NCBI RefSeq assembly: GCF_003568845.1
Contig: NZ_CP030126.1
Location: forward strand, 2,773,501 to 2,837,500
Direction: 5' to 3'
Length of the DNA stretch: 64,000 nucleotides
Source of the DNA: Indioceanicola profundi
GTDB taxonomy: Bacteria > Pseudomonadota > Alphaproteobacteria > Azospirillales > Azospirillaceae
The position numbers and the translations under genes were made by a program. The notes under the pieces are model-generated. The model was not told where the DNA came from. It saw nothing but the letters and a program-made list of their open reading frames with translations, and did not search any database. Positions 16,956 through 26,276 of the stretch are shown here, in pieces. Numbering within the stretch: the first letter of the stretch is position 1; the number at the start of each line of letters is the position of its first letter.

Positions 16956-17099
16956 ATGACCATGATCGCCACGAACCCCCGCCCCTCCATGCTGTCCAGC
17001 CTGATCTCCCGCCTGCCGGCCGCGTCCGACCTGCTGGAGACCGTGCCGGTCCTCTCCGCCGCCATCGTCATGGTCGTGACCCTGAACGGGCTGTTCTGA
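16956..17099 (+). CDS. 47-residue membrane peptide downstream of a sigma-54 promoter
   Basis: MTMIATNPRPSMLSSLISRL..., ending in a hydrophobic helix (VPVLSAAIVMVVTLNGLF, residues 30-47) with no residues after it, like a tail-anchored peptide. GGAG lies 7-10 bp before ATG 16956. An inverted repeat GGACC-N4-GGTCC (16911-16924) lies in the leader and a strong GC hairpin lies 22 bp past the stop. No family is recognised. Its regulation by RpoN and an activator is predicted from the upstream sites, which implies a role in a nitrogen, envelope or motility response, but this is inference. Confidence 0.6.
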   Translation: MTMIATNPRPSMLSSLISRLPAASDLLETVPVLSAAIVMVVTLNGLF

Positions 17100-17121
17100 T
17101 CGATGCCGCGGGTCGCATGAA

Positions 17122-17143
17122 GCGGGCGGGCCAACCCGCCCGC
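17122..17143. terminator. GC-rich hairpin after the 47-residue gene
   Basis: A perfect 9-bp stem (GCGGGCGGG/CCCGCCCGC) with loop CCAA. No T-run follows on the plus strand (AAAAG follows), so termination is possible but not certain. The bases from here to 17381 contain no gene that I can support. Confidence 0.45.
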
Positions 17144-17381
17144 AAAAGACCAACCCGAGAAAACGCTGAGTTTCTAAAGCACTCATATTCCGGCAGCAGA
17201 CATTTGCGGCAATGTGCTCGAATGCTGGCCGGCGGACCAGTGGAGCAGCACGGAATCCACGATCCCGGCTGGCGTGTACCGTCATCGGCGGAGAGGATCT
17301 GAGGATGCCGGCATGGCCATGTTCCTCCGCTCTGCCACAAGGAGACCGGGCGCAAGGCCGAATAGCCCTGGCCCGATCAGT

Positions 17382-17924
17382 TTATCTGCGACCGCGGGAC
17401 CGCCGCTCCGGTTCCACCGGCTCTCCCCAGCGGGTCAAGCCATGAGCCGTCGGGTGCGGCGCCGGGCAGCCTTCCGTGGCAAGACGGGCCTTCTTGCCCA
17501 TGAAGCAGCCGCAGAGCCCGCAGACCTTCCGTTCCCGGAAAGCCGCCCGCCCTGCCGCTTGCATCAGGCCGGACGGGGCGTCCTGGAAGTGCACACACCC
17601 GCCGCAGGCCTGGAGCCTGCGCTCATAGGTATCGGCATCCACCACCCCGAACCCGGCGCGCGCCCACCGCCAGAAGGCCGCGGCCGCAGTCGCGGCAAGC
17701 TCCGCCGGCGGAGGGCCGGCTGCGGCATTCCGGGCCTGCACGGCCCGGGCCTGGGCGTCGATGCAGGTCCGCAGCTCCTCCAGGGACCGGGGCTTGGCAT
17801 ATAGCTCGCCGATATGGTCCGGATCGGCGAAGATGCCGGCCATCACCTCCGGCGCCACCTCGTCCGGCAGTCCGGCCAGCCGCCGCAGCTCGGCCCGTGC
17901 CTTGTCCAGCGCCTCCCCGCTCAC
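17382..17924 (-). CDS. Cys-rich, zinc-ribbon-like protein, last gene of a four-gene operon
   Basis: A 180-residue protein. The first 110 residues are helical and Ala/Leu-rich. The C-terminal third has six cysteines: ACGGCVHF, KVCGLCGCFMGKKA and EGCP. The C-x2-C...C-x2-C-x-C...K-A...CP layout recalls short metal-binding modules seen in phage and biosynthetic-cluster proteins. A function is not known. Its ATG overlaps the stop of the phosphoesterase gene (ATGA), so it is translationally coupled. No signal peptide. Confidence 0.75.
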   Translation of the reverse strand: MSGEALDKARAELRRLAGLPDEVAPEVMAGIFADPDHIGELYAKPRSLEELRTCIDAQARAVQARNAAAGPPPAELAATAAAAFWRWARAGFGVVDADTYERRLQACGGCVHFQDAPSGLMQAAGRAAFRERKVCGLCGCFMGKKARLATEGCPAPHPTAHGLTRWGEPVEPERRSRGRR

Positions 17925-19405
17925 GACACCCCCGCGGCCCGTGACGCCTGAAGCTTGCCGCTGACCTTCTGAAGGTACTGCCCCGCCTGCCCGCGGGTCT
18001 GGATCGCCGCCACCTCGGCCTTGATCGCCGGATGCTGCGCGGGTGGGGACATCTGCAGATCCTGCACCATCGCCACATGCAGGAAGCCCGGAATGTTCCC
18101 GGCATTGGCGGTGGAGTCGGGATCGGCGGCAGGCCGCGGCGGCACCGCGCCCGGCACGGCCGGTTCAGGCAGCGTGGTCGGCGCGTCGGTGCGTGGCGTG
18201 GAGAGGGAGAGCAGCGGCAGCACCGTGTTGGCCGCCGCATCCCGCGCCGTCAGCGGCGCCATCCCGAACAGTTTCTCCACCGTGGCAAGGATGGAGGTGT
18301 GGTCATAGACGCGGCTGTCGATGGTGTTCGCCGGGATCAGGGGGGAGATGACCACCGCCGGAACGCGGATACCGTACTGCTTGAAGTCGAATCCATACTG
18401 GTTGTAATCGCGGGACGCACCGTCGTCGGGCGCCACGGCGGGCGGCGGCGCCACATGGTCGTAGAAACCGCCATGCTCGTCATAGGTGACGATCAGCAGG
18501 CTGGTCTCCCAATGGGGGGAGTTGCGGATCGCCTCGTAGGTCGCCTTGATCAGCGCCTCTCCATTGGCGACGCCGTCCAGCGGATGCTGGGAATTGCCGT
18601 ACTCGTAGGTGCCCTTGATCACGTCGCCATAGTTCGGCTCGATGAAGGTGTAGGCCCAGGGATAGCTGGCCCCGGCGATATCGGTCGCGAACCGGGAATA
18701 GCTCTGGATATCCGTATGATGGATGCCGGCCAGCGCGCCGGAGACCGGGAAATGGTCGCCTGCATAGATCCGCCAGCCGAAGCCGCCCTTCGCCTTGCCC
18801 AGCGCGTCGAAGATCGTGCCGTTCGGGAAGGAGAAGCCGTCGAAGCCTTCCCATTCCAGGATCTCCGACGTGGACGGGCTGTGGTCCAGCCCGCCGGAGG
18901 AGGCGGCATAGACGAAGAACCGATTCGGCCAGGTCGGGCCGGGGATGGAGGAGAACCAGCTATCGCAGACGGCGAACTCCTTGGCGAGCGCGTTCAGGAC
19001 CGGCAGCGCGTCGGGCGTGAAGCCCTGCATGATCTGGCCGTAGTCGCCGGCGGGAGCGCCGCCCTCATCCTCGGGCTGGGCAACGGCGTAGTCGCTGACG
19101 AAGCCGCTGTTGTCGATGGGCGGATAGGGTCCGCCGGCCGGATAGGCCGCGCCGTGCCCGCACAGCTCCTCCACCACATTCAGAAATTCATGGCCGGGAT
19201 CGACCGGCATGGCGACGGGTGGGTTCGTGCCCACCGCGTAGCTGATGCCCTGGTAGCTGTTGGACGCGGTCGCGGCCGGCCCGTTCACGCTGGCGGGCTG
19301 GCCGGTCACGGCGTCGGTTCCGGTCAGACCGGAATGGCCCAGCATATGGTCGAAGGACCGGTTCTCCAGCATGAGGACGAAAACATTGGTGATGTTCGGG
19401 GTCAT
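17921..19405 (-). CDS. Phospholipase C/acid phosphatase-type phosphoesterase without signal peptide
   Basis: A 494-residue protein of the phosphoesterase family (PF04185-like; phospholipase C and AcpA relatives). Motifs in order: VLMLENRSFDHMLGH (about 10-24, metal and nucleophile region), GPTWPNRFFVYAASS, FIEPNYGD, TYDEHGGFYDHV, RVPAVVISPLI and YDHTSILATVEKLFG. A Pro-rich stretch and a helical tail of about 60 residues end the protein. Family members are usually Tat- or Sec-exported, yet this starts MTPNITNVFVL with no leader. It overlaps the genes on both sides by 4 bp, so it is made together with them. The substrate is not predictable. Confidence 0.85.
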   Translation of the reverse strand: MTPNITNVFVLMLENRSFDHMLGHSGLTGTDAVTGQPASVNGPAATASNSYQGISYAVGTNPPVAMPVDPGHEFLNVVEELCGHGAAYPAGGPYPPIDNSGFVSDYAVAQPEDEGGAPAGDYGQIMQGFTPDALPVLNALAKEFAVCDSWFSSIPGPTWPNRFFVYAASSGGLDHSPSTSEILEWEGFDGFSFPNGTIFDALGKAKGGFGWRIYAGDHFPVSGALAGIHHTDIQSYSRFATDIAGASYPWAYTFIEPNYGDVIKGTYEYGNSQHPLDGVANGEALIKATYEAIRNSPHWETSLLIVTYDEHGGFYDHVAPPPAVAPDDGASRDYNQYGFDFKQYGIRVPAVVISPLIPANTIDSRVYDHTSILATVEKLFGMAPLTARDAAANTVLPLLSLSTPRTDAPTTLPEPAVPGAVPPRPAADPDSTANAGNIPGFLHVAMVQDLQMSPPAQHPAIKAEVAAIQTRGQAGQYLQKVSGKLQASRAAGVS

Positions 19406-20268
19406 GGCTGATTCCAGGCTGCTGGAAGCGCCGCATCGGCAAGCGCCGCCAAGGAGATGAGGGTCGGGTGGTATCGGCTGTCGAAGCCGGGATCGGTGCT
19501 GCGCGGGTCGATTGGAATGCTGCCCTGCTCCGCCGCCACACGAGCCAGATGCCCGATGCCGGTCCGGTAGTCGGGGGGGCCCCCCGCACCCGCCCAGGCC
19601 ATGCCGGCCAGAAGCTCGGCGGCGATATCGAAATAGCCGGCGCCGAGGCGGGCCAGGGCGCAGTCGCCCGCCCAGCCATGCAGAAGGTCCCGCTGCTCCG
19701 GCGTCCATGCCGCCGCGCGCCAGCCGAAGCCGGTTGCGAAGAAGACCGCATGGGTCAGATCGTAGAGTGGCGACAGGCTCGGCCGCACCCGGCACCGGGC
19801 AGCCGCCTTGTCCAGGGCCGTCAACGCCTCGGCCCGGCAGTCCCCGATCCCGGAGATGTCCAGGACGAAGCTCCGCGGCAGGGACGGCGGCATGGCGTGC
19901 AGTGCGGCCTCGACACTGTTCCGGAAGGCGAAGCGCCTTCCGGCTGCCCGCTCCATCATCGGAAAGACGCAGACCAGATCGGCGGCCGACGGCATGGCCG
20001 CGATCCGGCCCCAGTCCCATGCTGCCGCAAGCGCCTGCACTTCCGGCCAGAGGCGGTCGGCAAGCCGCTCCGCCCAGGGAACCAGCGCCCCGCCCGCCGG
20101 CCTTTGCCGGGGTCCGGTCAGCGCCGCCAGGATGATCGCCAGCTCCGCCAATGGCTTCACATCGCGGAGTCTGGCGGCTGCATCCCGTGGCGCTGGCCGG
20201 AACCGGTCGAGATGATCCTCGATCCAGGCGCACAGGACGCCGGCCGCTTCATGCGGACACGGCATCAT
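19402..20268 (-). CDS. DUF6895-like helical protein
   Basis: A 288-residue, Ala- and aromatic-rich helical protein with no signal peptide or membrane helices. The segment SLSPLYDLTHAVFFATGFG (about 160-178) and the following acidic, Leu-rich region (YFDIAAELLAGMAWAG) resemble the DUF6895 signature as I remember it; this needs an HMM check. Its stop overlaps the start of the phosphoesterase gene (ATGA), and its start is 7 bp after the PUD-like gene. An enzyme or adaptor role is open. Confidence 0.7.
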   Translation of the reverse strand: MMPCPHEAAGVLCAWIEDHLDRFRPAPRDAAARLRDVKPLAELAIILAALTGPRQRPAGGALVPWAERLADRLWPEVQALAAAWDWGRIAAMPSAADLVCVFPMMERAAGRRFAFRNSVEAALHAMPPSLPRSFVLDISGIGDCRAEALTALDKAAARCRVRPSLSPLYDLTHAVFFATGFGWRAAAWTPEQRDLLHGWAGDCALARLGAGYFDIAAELLAGMAWAGAGGPPDYRTGIGHLARVAAEQGSIPIDPRSTDPGFDSRYHPTLISLAALADAALPAAWNQP

Positions 20269-20275
20269 GCACCGT

Positions 20276-20686
20276 TCAGGAGTTCACGGTAGACATGCCG
20301 GTCGAGCAGGCGCCGGACTGCTCGAACATGTAGAAGCTGGAGGTCGAGACCGTGAAGTACAGTGACGCGCCGCTGTCGTCGGAGTCCATGGTGCACTGCT
20401 TGGACGGCTGCTGCAGCGTGCCTTCGGTCTGATAGGTGCCGGCATTCGGGCCGTCCAGAACCTGGACGCGGCAGTACCAGTAGTCGTTGCCGCTGCGGAA
20501 CACGCCGGTGTTGTGGCCGGCGACCAGCGGACCGGCGGACGCGCCGGGAGCCGTGATCACGGGGCCGCCGGCCGGCCAAACCTGCACGCCGTCATCGCTG
20601 TACTCATGCGAGAAAGAGATGATCGCATTTCCGCCGGTGTTGTTGATCACGTAGATGTTGGCGCTGTTGTTGTAAGAGTCGGACAT
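20276..20686 (-). CDS. PUD1/2-like (aegerolysin-fold) beta-sandwich protein, first gene of the operon
   Basis: A 136-residue protein starting MSDSYNNSANIYVINNTGGN. It is rich in Asn, Gly, Ser, Thr and Tyr, with almost no Lys, and predicted all-beta. Blocks such as AIISFSHEYSDDG, AGPLVAGHNTGVFRSGNDYW, VQVLDGPNAGTY and STSSFYMF look like the nematode PUD-1/2 (up-regulated in daf-2) family, whose fold is related to aegerolysins. This is my recognition, not a search result. Three cysteines are present. There is no signal peptide. AGGGGA lies about 7-12 bp before ATG 20686. Its codon and residue make-up differ clearly from its neighbours. Confidence 0.7.
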   Translation of the reverse strand: MSDSYNNSANIYVINNTGGNAIISFSHEYSDDGVQVWPAGGPVITAPGASAGPLVAGHNTGVFRSGNDYWYCRVQVLDGPNAGTYQTEGTLQQPSKQCTMDSDDSGASLYFTVSTSSFYMFEQSGACSTGMSTVNS

Positions 20687-21031
20687 GATTGATCCCCTGT
20701 TTATGATCACATTATCAGCATTTTGCCTGATGTATACAGGGCACGCTTTCTCTTATTCAGAGTGACGCACCCTGAATTCTCTGACCAGTACGGTTGCAAC
20801 TGCAAATCGCCTGGACGCGCTGAACTTATGTCAAAATTGCCTTAGATGCTAGCTTTGATTTTTGTCGTGCTGGGTTAAAATTCTATTACGTGTATAAGGC
20901 ATATGCTCTCAAGTGCAGACACGGTTCGGAGGAGCGGCAAGGGCACAGGCTGCTCCTGTCGGGATTGGCCCCGGCGGCCGGCTGGGCTACTCTCGCGGCC
21001 CGCTGCAGCGCACACATCCCCGGACCCGCCC
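20687..21031. promoter_or_regulatory. AT-rich divergent intergenic region (345 bp) before the PUD operon
   Basis: No gene is visible. The stretch 20690-20910 is clearly lower in GC than its surroundings. On the minus strand TTGACA at 20834-20829 is a perfect -35 match, but the hexamer 17 bp on is a poor -10. ATTCAG-N11-CTGAAT (20755-20777) and TGATCA are candidate operator sites. The right part, toward the patatin gene, is GC-rich again. Confidence 0.45.
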
Positions 21032-22093
21032 ATGCCAAGCCCGCTTCGTATTCTCGCCGGCCCCGAAGCCAGGGCCCGGATCGCGAAGGACGGGCTGCAT
21101 GAGGATCTGTTCGACGTGGTGGCGGGGGCCAGCGGCGGGCCGAAATGGCTGGCGCTGACGCGGCTGGACCGGGCCGTCTTCGGCCATTGGTTCCGCACCC
21201 GCACCCGACCGCTGTCGATGGTGGGCAGCTCCATCGGCTGCTGGCGCTTCGCCTGCGTGGCGCAGCGGGACCCGGCGGCGGCCTGCCAGCGCTTCGAGGA
21301 GAATTATCTGGCCTATACGGTGGAGGCCCCGGTCACGCCCGCGATCCTGACCCGGCATTGCCGGGAGTTCCTGGAGGTGATCCTGGAGGGCGATGCGCGG
21401 GAGCAGATCCTGACCCACCCGTCCATGCGCCAAGCCATCCTGGCAGTGCGGGGCCGGGGGCCGGCGGGCCGCGCGCATCCGCTGGCCATGGGCACCGGCC
21501 TTGCCGCGGCCGCCATCGCCAACGCCGCCAGCCGGCGCAGCCTGCCGCTCTTCTTCGAGCGCACCCTGGTCTATGACGACCGCAGCCCGCCGCCCTTCGA
21601 TCTGGCGAAGGGCTTCCGCACCATATCGGTGAAGCTGACGGCGCAGAACATGGAGGCGGCACTACTCGCCACCGCCGCGGTGCCCTTCGTGTTCGAACCG
21701 GTGCTGGAGCTGCACGGCGCCCGTCCCGGCCTGTATCTGGATGGCGGCATCATGGACTACCACCTGGACATCCCGTTCCAGGGGGACGGGCTGGTGCTGT
21801 ACCCGCACTTCTCGGACCGGGTCATTCCCGGCTGGTTCGACAAGTTCCTGAAGTGGCGCAAGGCCGATCCGCGCAACCTGTCCCGTACCGTGCTGGTCTG
21901 CCCGAGCGCCGAGTTCATCGCCGGCCTGCCCGGCGGCAAGATCCCCGACCGCGCCGACTTCAAGCGGATGCCCACCGCCCAGCGCCTGCTCGCCTGGAAG
22001 CGGGCCGTGGCGGAGACCCAGCGGCTGGCCGACATCTGGCACGAGGCGCGGGAAAAGGACCGGCTGGCCGACCTGGTCGAGCCGCTGTGCTGA
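21032..22093 (+). CDS. Patatin-like phospholipase
   Basis: A 353-residue patatin-superfamily protein. The lipase elbow GSSIGCWR (about 56-63) carries the likely nucleophile Ser. The Asp of the dyad is in YLDGGIMDY (about 235). The oxyanion-hole loop reads AGASGGPKW (about 29-37) rather than the classic DGGGxRG. There is no signal peptide. ATG 21032 (MPSPLRILAG) was chosen because upstream sequence is low-quality. It is divergent from the phosphoesterase operon, placing two possible lipid-acting hydrolases back to back. Confidence 0.8.
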   Translation: MPSPLRILAGPEARARIAKDGLHEDLFDVVAGASGGPKWLALTRLDRAVFGHWFRTRTRPLSMVGSSIGCWRFACVAQRDPAAACQRFEENYLAYTVEAPVTPAILTRHCREFLEVILEGDAREQILTHPSMRQAILAVRGRGPAGRAHPLAMGTGLAAAAIANAASRRSLPLFFERTLVYDDRSPPPFDLAKGFRTISVKLTAQNMEAALLATAAVPFVFEPVLELHGARPGLYLDGGIMDYHLDIPFQGDGLVLYPHFSDRVIPGWFDKFLKWRKADPRNLSRTVLVCPSAEFIAGLPGGKIPDRADFKRMPTAQRLLAWKRAVAETQRLADIWHEAREKDRLADLVEPLC

Positions 22094-22096
22094 GCG

Positions 22097-22837
22097 TCAG
22101 TACCAGGCTTCGGTGAAATAGAGCCCGTCCGGCGGGGCCGTGGGGCCGGAGGCGGAGCGGTCGCGGGCCTCCAGCGCGCGGGTGACGTCGTCCGCCGTCC
22201 AGCGCCCTTCCCCCACCAGCTTCAGCGTGCCCACCATGTTCCGCACCTGATGGTGCAGGAAGGAGCGGGCGCGGGCGGTGACATGCACCTCCTCCCCCAC
22301 CCGCGCGACGGCGAGCACGTCCAGCGACTTGTCCGCCGACCTGGCCTGGCACTGGCTGGCGCGGAAGCTGGTGAAATCGTGCCGCCCCACCAGCCTCTGG
22401 GCCGCCGCATGCATGGCCTCGGCGTCCAGCGGCGGCATCACATGCCAGACCCGGCCGGCATCCAGCGCCGGCGGGGCGCGGCGGTTCAGGATGCGGTAGA
22501 GATAGGCCCGGCCCAGGCAGGAGAAGCGGGCATGGAATTCCGGCTCCACCGGTTCCGCCAGCAGCACGGCGACGGGATCGGGGCGGAGATGGAAGTTCAG
22601 CGCCTCCCGCAGCTTCGGCCCGGTGATCGGCCGGTCCAGGTCGAAGCTGGCCACCATGCCCAGCGCGTGGACGCCGGAATCGGTGCGCCCGGCCGCGTGC
22701 ACCGTCGGCGTTTCCCGACCGAAGGCGGCCAGGGCGCGCTCCAGCGCCGCCTGCACCGACGGCCCGTTCTCCTGCCGCTGCCAGCCCACGAAAGGCCGGC
22801 CGTCATATTCCAGGGTGAGTTTCCAGCGCTGGGTCAT
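22097..22837 (-). CDS. truA: tRNA pseudouridine(38-40) synthase
   Basis: A 246-residue TruA. The catalytic Asp is in [18 protein letters not shown] (about 50-67). Other family motifs are [13 protein letters not shown] and [15 protein letters not shown]. It modifies the anticodon stem-loop of many tRNAs. It is the third gene of def-fmt-truA, 6 bp after fmt. Confidence 0.96.
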   Translation of the reverse strand: MTQRWKLTLEYDGRPFVGWQRQENGPSVQAALERALAAFGRETPTVHAAGRTDSGVHALGMVASFDLDRPITGPKLREALNFHLRPDPVAVLLAEPVEPEFHARFSCLGRAYLYRILNRRAPPALDAGRVWHVMPPLDAEAMHAAAQRLVGRHDFTSFRASQCQARSADKSLDVLAVARVGEEVHVTARARSFLHHQVRNMVGTLKLVGEGRWTADDVTRALEARDRSASGPTAPPDGLYFTEAWY

Positions 22838-22843
22838 AGTGCT

Positions 22844-23770
22844 TCACACCGCGATCCGCTCCCCCACCGCATGGGGGAAGCCGCGGAGGAAGTCCGCCCC
22901 TGCCACCGGCCCCTTGCCCGGCCGCTGCACGGTCAGCAGCCGCACCGCACCCTCGGCGCAGGCCACCGTCAGGTCACCGGCCAGCAGCGCGCCGGGCTCC
23001 CCCCTTCCCGCCGCCGGCTCCGCCGCCAGCACCTTGATCTTCTCCCCGTTCGCGGCGTCGAACCAGCAGCCGGGCCAGGGGGTGAGGCCGCGCACCTGCC
23101 GGTCCAGTTCCGCGGCCGTGCGGCTGAAATCCAGCCGGCCCTCCTCCTTCGCCAGCTTGGCGGCATAGGTGACGCCCTCCTCCGGCTGGCTGGCACCCTT
23201 CAGCGTGCCCGCAGCCAGCCCGTCCAGCGCCGGCACGATCAGCTCCGCCCCCTGCGCCGCCAGGGCGTCGTGCAGCTCGCGGGCCGTCATGCGGGGGCCG
23301 ATGGGGACGGCGCCCTTCAGCAGCATGTCGCCGGTGTCCAGCCCGGCATCCATCTGCATGATGGTGGTGCCGGTCTCGGCATCGCCGGCCAGGATGGCGC
23401 GCTGGATCGGGGCGGCACCGCGCCAGCGCGGCAGCAGGGAGGCATGCACATTGATGCAGCCCAGCCGGGGCGCATCCAGCACCGGCTGCGGCAGGATCAG
23501 CCCATAGGCCGCCACCACCGCGGCATCCAGCCCCAGCGCCGCGAAAGCCGCCTGCTCCTCCGCCTTCCGCAACGATTTCGGGGTGCGCACCTCGATGCCC
23601 AGCTCCTCCGCCCTGCGGTGGACGGGGCTTGGCTGCAGCTTGTGCCCGCGGCCGGCGGGCCGGGGCGGCTGGCTGTAGACGCACACAACCCGATGCCCCG
23701 CATCCACCAGGGCGTTCAGGATGGACACGGAGAAATCCGGCGTGCCCATGAAGGCGAGGCGAAGGGGCAT
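22844..23770 (-). CDS. fmt: Methionyl-tRNA formyltransferase
   Basis: A 308-residue enzyme that formylates initiator Met-tRNA. Start [15 protein letters not shown]; the formyl-THF site is in [20 protein letters not shown] (about 103-122) and the catalytic Asp region follows in [14 protein letters not shown]. The C-terminal OB domain includes LTPWPGCWF. The longer upstream frame was rejected because it crosses a palindromic repeat. It lies between def and truA, the normal order. Confidence 0.96.
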   Translation of the reverse strand: MPLRLAFMGTPDFSVSILNALVDAGHRVVCVYSQPPRPAGRGHKLQPSPVHRRAEELGIEVRTPKSLRKAEEQAAFAALGLDAAVVAAYGLILPQPVLDAPRLGCINVHASLLPRWRGAAPIQRAILAGDAETGTTIMQMDAGLDTGDMLLKGAVPIGPRMTARELHDALAAQGAELIVPALDGLAAGTLKGASQPEEGVTYAAKLAKEEGRLDFSRTAAELDRQVRGLTPWPGCWFDAANGEKIKVLAAEPAAGRGEPGALLAGDLTVACAEGAVRLLTVQRPGKGPVAGADFLRGFPHAVGERIAV

Positions 23771-23813
23771 GGAGGGGGCTCCGGTCTTCTGGAACGGTTG
23801 CCTGCCCTCTCCG

Positions 23814-23899
23814 CCCGTCATCCCGGCGAAAGCCGGGACCCAGGGGCCGCATGTACCGCCCTTTGGGCTCTGGGCCCCGGCTTTCGCCGGGGTGACGGG
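23814..23899. repeat. Dispersed palindromic repeat, copy 1
   Basis: An 86-bp imperfect palindrome between def and fmt: CCCGTCATCCCGGCGAAAGC... pairing with ...GCTTTCGCCGGGGTGACGGG. A related copy is at 36112-36196. Such elements are common in intergenic DNA of alphaproteobacteria. Confidence 0.85.
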
Positions 23900-23942
23900 T
23901 GGATAGCGGTCGGCTCCGGGTGGCGGGTATGGGATGGGCGGC

Positions 23943-24455
23943 TTACGCCTGCCGCTTCAGCTTGGTCATCTTGCGCATGATCATGCTGCGCTTGAGCTGG
24001 GACAGGTGGTCGATGAAGAGGATGCCGTTGAGGTGGTCGATCTCGTGCTGCACGCAGGTCGCCAGCAGCCCGTCGGCCTCCATCTCCCGCACCTCGCCGC
24101 CGCGGTCCACATAGCGGACCTTGACCTGGGCGGGGCGGGTCACGTCGGCATACACCTCGGGGATGGAAAGGCAGCCCTCATTGTAGGTGGACTGCTCCTC
24201 CGACCTCCACACCACCTCCGGGTTGATCATGGCGACGGGGTTCGGCTTCTCGGTCTTGTGGTCGGCCACGTCGATGACGATCAGCCGCTCCAGCAGCCCG
24301 ACCTGCGGGGCGGCCAAGCCGATGCCGGGCGCCTTGTACATGGTCTCCAGCATGTCATCCGCGAGCTTCGCCACCCGTCCGTCGACATTGGCGATGGGCG
24401 CGCAGACCTTCTTCAGGCGCGTATCGGGAACGATGAGGATGTCGAGCAGGGCCAT
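23943..24455 (-). CDS. def: Peptide deformylase
   Basis: A 170-residue metalloenzyme that removes the formyl group from nascent proteins. The three signature motifs are complete: [10 protein letters not shown] (about 44-53), [10 protein letters not shown] (metal Cys, about 90) and QHEIDHLNG (metal His residues and catalytic Glu, about 134-142). The start is [11 protein letters not shown] at 24455. It is the first gene of def-fmt-truA; a palindromic repeat lies in the def-fmt gap. Confidence 0.97.
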   Translation of the reverse strand: MALLDILIVPDTRLKKVCAPIANVDGRVAKLADDMLETMYKAPGIGLAAPQVGLLERLIVIDVADHKTEKPNPVAMINPEVVWRSEEQSTYNEGCLSIPEVYADVTRPAQVKVRYVDRGGEVREMEADGLLATCVQHEIDHLNGILFIDHLSQLKRSMIMRKMTKLKRQA

Positions 24456-24567
24456 GGACGCGGGATTCCAGCTAGGTGCGGATTTCGACAGGGCAGATAG
24501 GACCAACGGGCTACGCCGTCAAGCAATGGAGCGGTGAGGCTGGAATGCGATTTCCCTGTGCCCCGGC

Positions 24568-26091
24568 CTACTCCCCCGCCCGCGTGCCGATCATGCGCAG
24601 CTCCGCCGCCTGCGGTTCGCGCGGGGCGTGGTCGAGCTGGTCCAGTTCGGGCAGCTCGGCGGTCTCCGGAGCGGCCTTCAGCTCCTTGAACTTGCGGGCG
24701 GTGACCAGCACGCGGGTTTCCAGCGTTCCCACCGCCTTGTTGTAGCAATCCACAGCCTGCCCCAGCCCCTTGCCCATCCGGTTCATGTGCCCGGCCAGCA
24801 CGCCCAGCCGCTCATAGAGGTCGCGGCCGAGCTCGGAGATTTCGCGGGCGTTTCGGGCCAACTGCTCCTGCCGCCAGCCGTAGGAGACGGCGCGCAGCAG
24901 GGCGATCAGGGTGGTGGGGGTGGCGGGGATCACCGACTGGTCGATGCCGGCCTCGATCAGGGCCGGGTCCTGCTCCAGGGCCGCGGAGAAGAAGTTCTCC
25001 CCCGGCAGGAACATGACCACGAATTCCGGCGCCGGTTCGAACTGCGCCCAGTAGCGCTTCTCCCCCAGCCCCTTCATATGGTCGCGGATGTGGCGGGCGT
25101 GGCGGGCCATGTGGGCAGTGCGGGCGCCGTCCTCCGTGGCGTTGGCGGCGTCCAGGAACGCCTCCAGCGGGGCCTTGGCATCCACCACGATGCTCTTGCC
25201 GCCGGGCAGGTTCACCAGCAGGTCGGGGCGCAGCCGGCCCTGCTCCCCGGCGTCCACGCTGACCTGCTGGGCGAAGTCGCAATGTTCCAGCATGCCCGCC
25301 ATCTCCACCACCCGGCGGAGCTGGATCTCGCCCCAGCGACCGCGCGTGTTGGGGCTGCGAAGTGCCCGGACCAGATTGGTCGTTTCCGCCCGCAACTGGC
25401 CCTGGCTGTCCATCAGGCTGGCCACCTGCGTCTTCAGCTCGGTATAGGCGCCGATGCGCGCCTGCTCCAGCGCCTGGATGGCGCCGTCGAACTTCTCCAG
25501 CCGCTCCTTCACCGGGGCGACCAGCTCGCCGATGGCCTGATGGCGCTTCTCCAGCTCGCCCTTGGCGGTCTCGTTGACCTTTTCCAACTGCGCCTGGGCC
25601 AGCGCCAGGAAGTTCTGGTTGTTGCTGGCGAGCGCATCCGCCGACAGCGCCTTGAAGGCGTCGCCAAGGCGGGTCTGGGCCTGGTCGATCAGAGCGATCT
25701 TCTCCGCTGCCGCCGCCCGCTCCTGCCGCAACTGCTCATGCGCCTGGGCCAGGGACTGGCGGGCGCTGGTGAGTTCGGCGCGCAGCTCCCGGTTCTCCGC
25801 CTCCAGCCCGGGCACCCGCACGGCCGTGGTCTCGGCCGCCGCGCGGGCGGCGCGGTCATCGGCATGGGCCTCCTGCATATCGGCCAGCAGCCGGTCGCGC
25901 TCCACCGCCTCCGCCTTCAGCTCCTCGATCTGGCGGAGGGCGAAGTCGGCCTCCGCCTCCGCCGCGGCGCGGGCGGCATCCTGCTCGGCAATCCGGCTGC
26001 CAGCCCAGAGCCGGACCAGGATGAAGACCAGCACCGCCGCAATGCCGGCGCCGAGGGCCAGGGACTGCGGCTCGACCGCAAAAGGCATCAT
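24568..26091 (-). CDS. rmuC: DNA recombination protein RmuC
   Basis: A 507-residue protein with one N-terminal membrane anchor ([18 protein letters not shown], about 11-28), a long coiled coil (about 35-200, rich in Ala/Glu/Gln/Arg) and the RmuC nuclease-like domain. The domain shows [32 protein letters not shown] (Asp-x-Lys), [11 protein letters not shown]-like [17 protein letters not shown], and [17 protein letters not shown]. It is linked to limiting recombination between short repeats. The ATG at 26091 or the next at 26088 could serve. Confidence 0.93.
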   Translation of the reverse strand: MMPFAVEPQSLALGAGIAAVLVFILVRLWAGSRIAEQDAARAAAEAEADFALRQIEELKAEAVERDRLLADMQEAHADDRAARAAAETTAVRVPGLEAENRELRAELTSARQSLAQAHEQLRQERAAAAEKIALIDQAQTRLGDAFKALSADALASNNQNFLALAQAQLEKVNETAKGELEKRHQAIGELVAPVKERLEKFDGAIQALEQARIGAYTELKTQVASLMDSQGQLRAETTNLVRALRSPNTRGRWGEIQLRRVVEMAGMLEHCDFAQQVSVDAGEQGRLRPDLLVNLPGGKSIVVDAKAPLEAFLDAANATEDGARTAHMARHARHIRDHMKGLGEKRYWAQFEPAPEFVVMFLPGENFFSAALEQDPALIEAGIDQSVIPATPTTLIALLRAVSYGWRQEQLARNAREISELGRDLYERLGVLAGHMNRMGKGLGQAVDCYNKAVGTLETRVLVTARKFKELKAAPETAELPELDQLDHAPREPQAAELRMIGTRAGE

Positions 26092-26276
26092 GAAAGGGGC
26101 ACCCCGAATCGCGAGGTCCCCATGCTAACGGAAAGTGGACGGATTGTGAACGCCGGGAGAACGCGCGCAATCCAAGGCGGAATTGGTCCATGCGCACCAT
26201 GGAATTGCCATTCCTTGTCCTTGCTGCGCGCAAAACACGCGCTGAAGATCGTCCGATCCGATCATGGGAGGGGACG

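Noticed and set aside
20812-20834. TTGACA followed by a full sigma-70 promoter for the PUD operon
   Set aside because: The -35 is perfect, but the hexamer 17 bp downstream (GGCGAT) does not match TATAAT, so it is noted only as part of the intergenic region.
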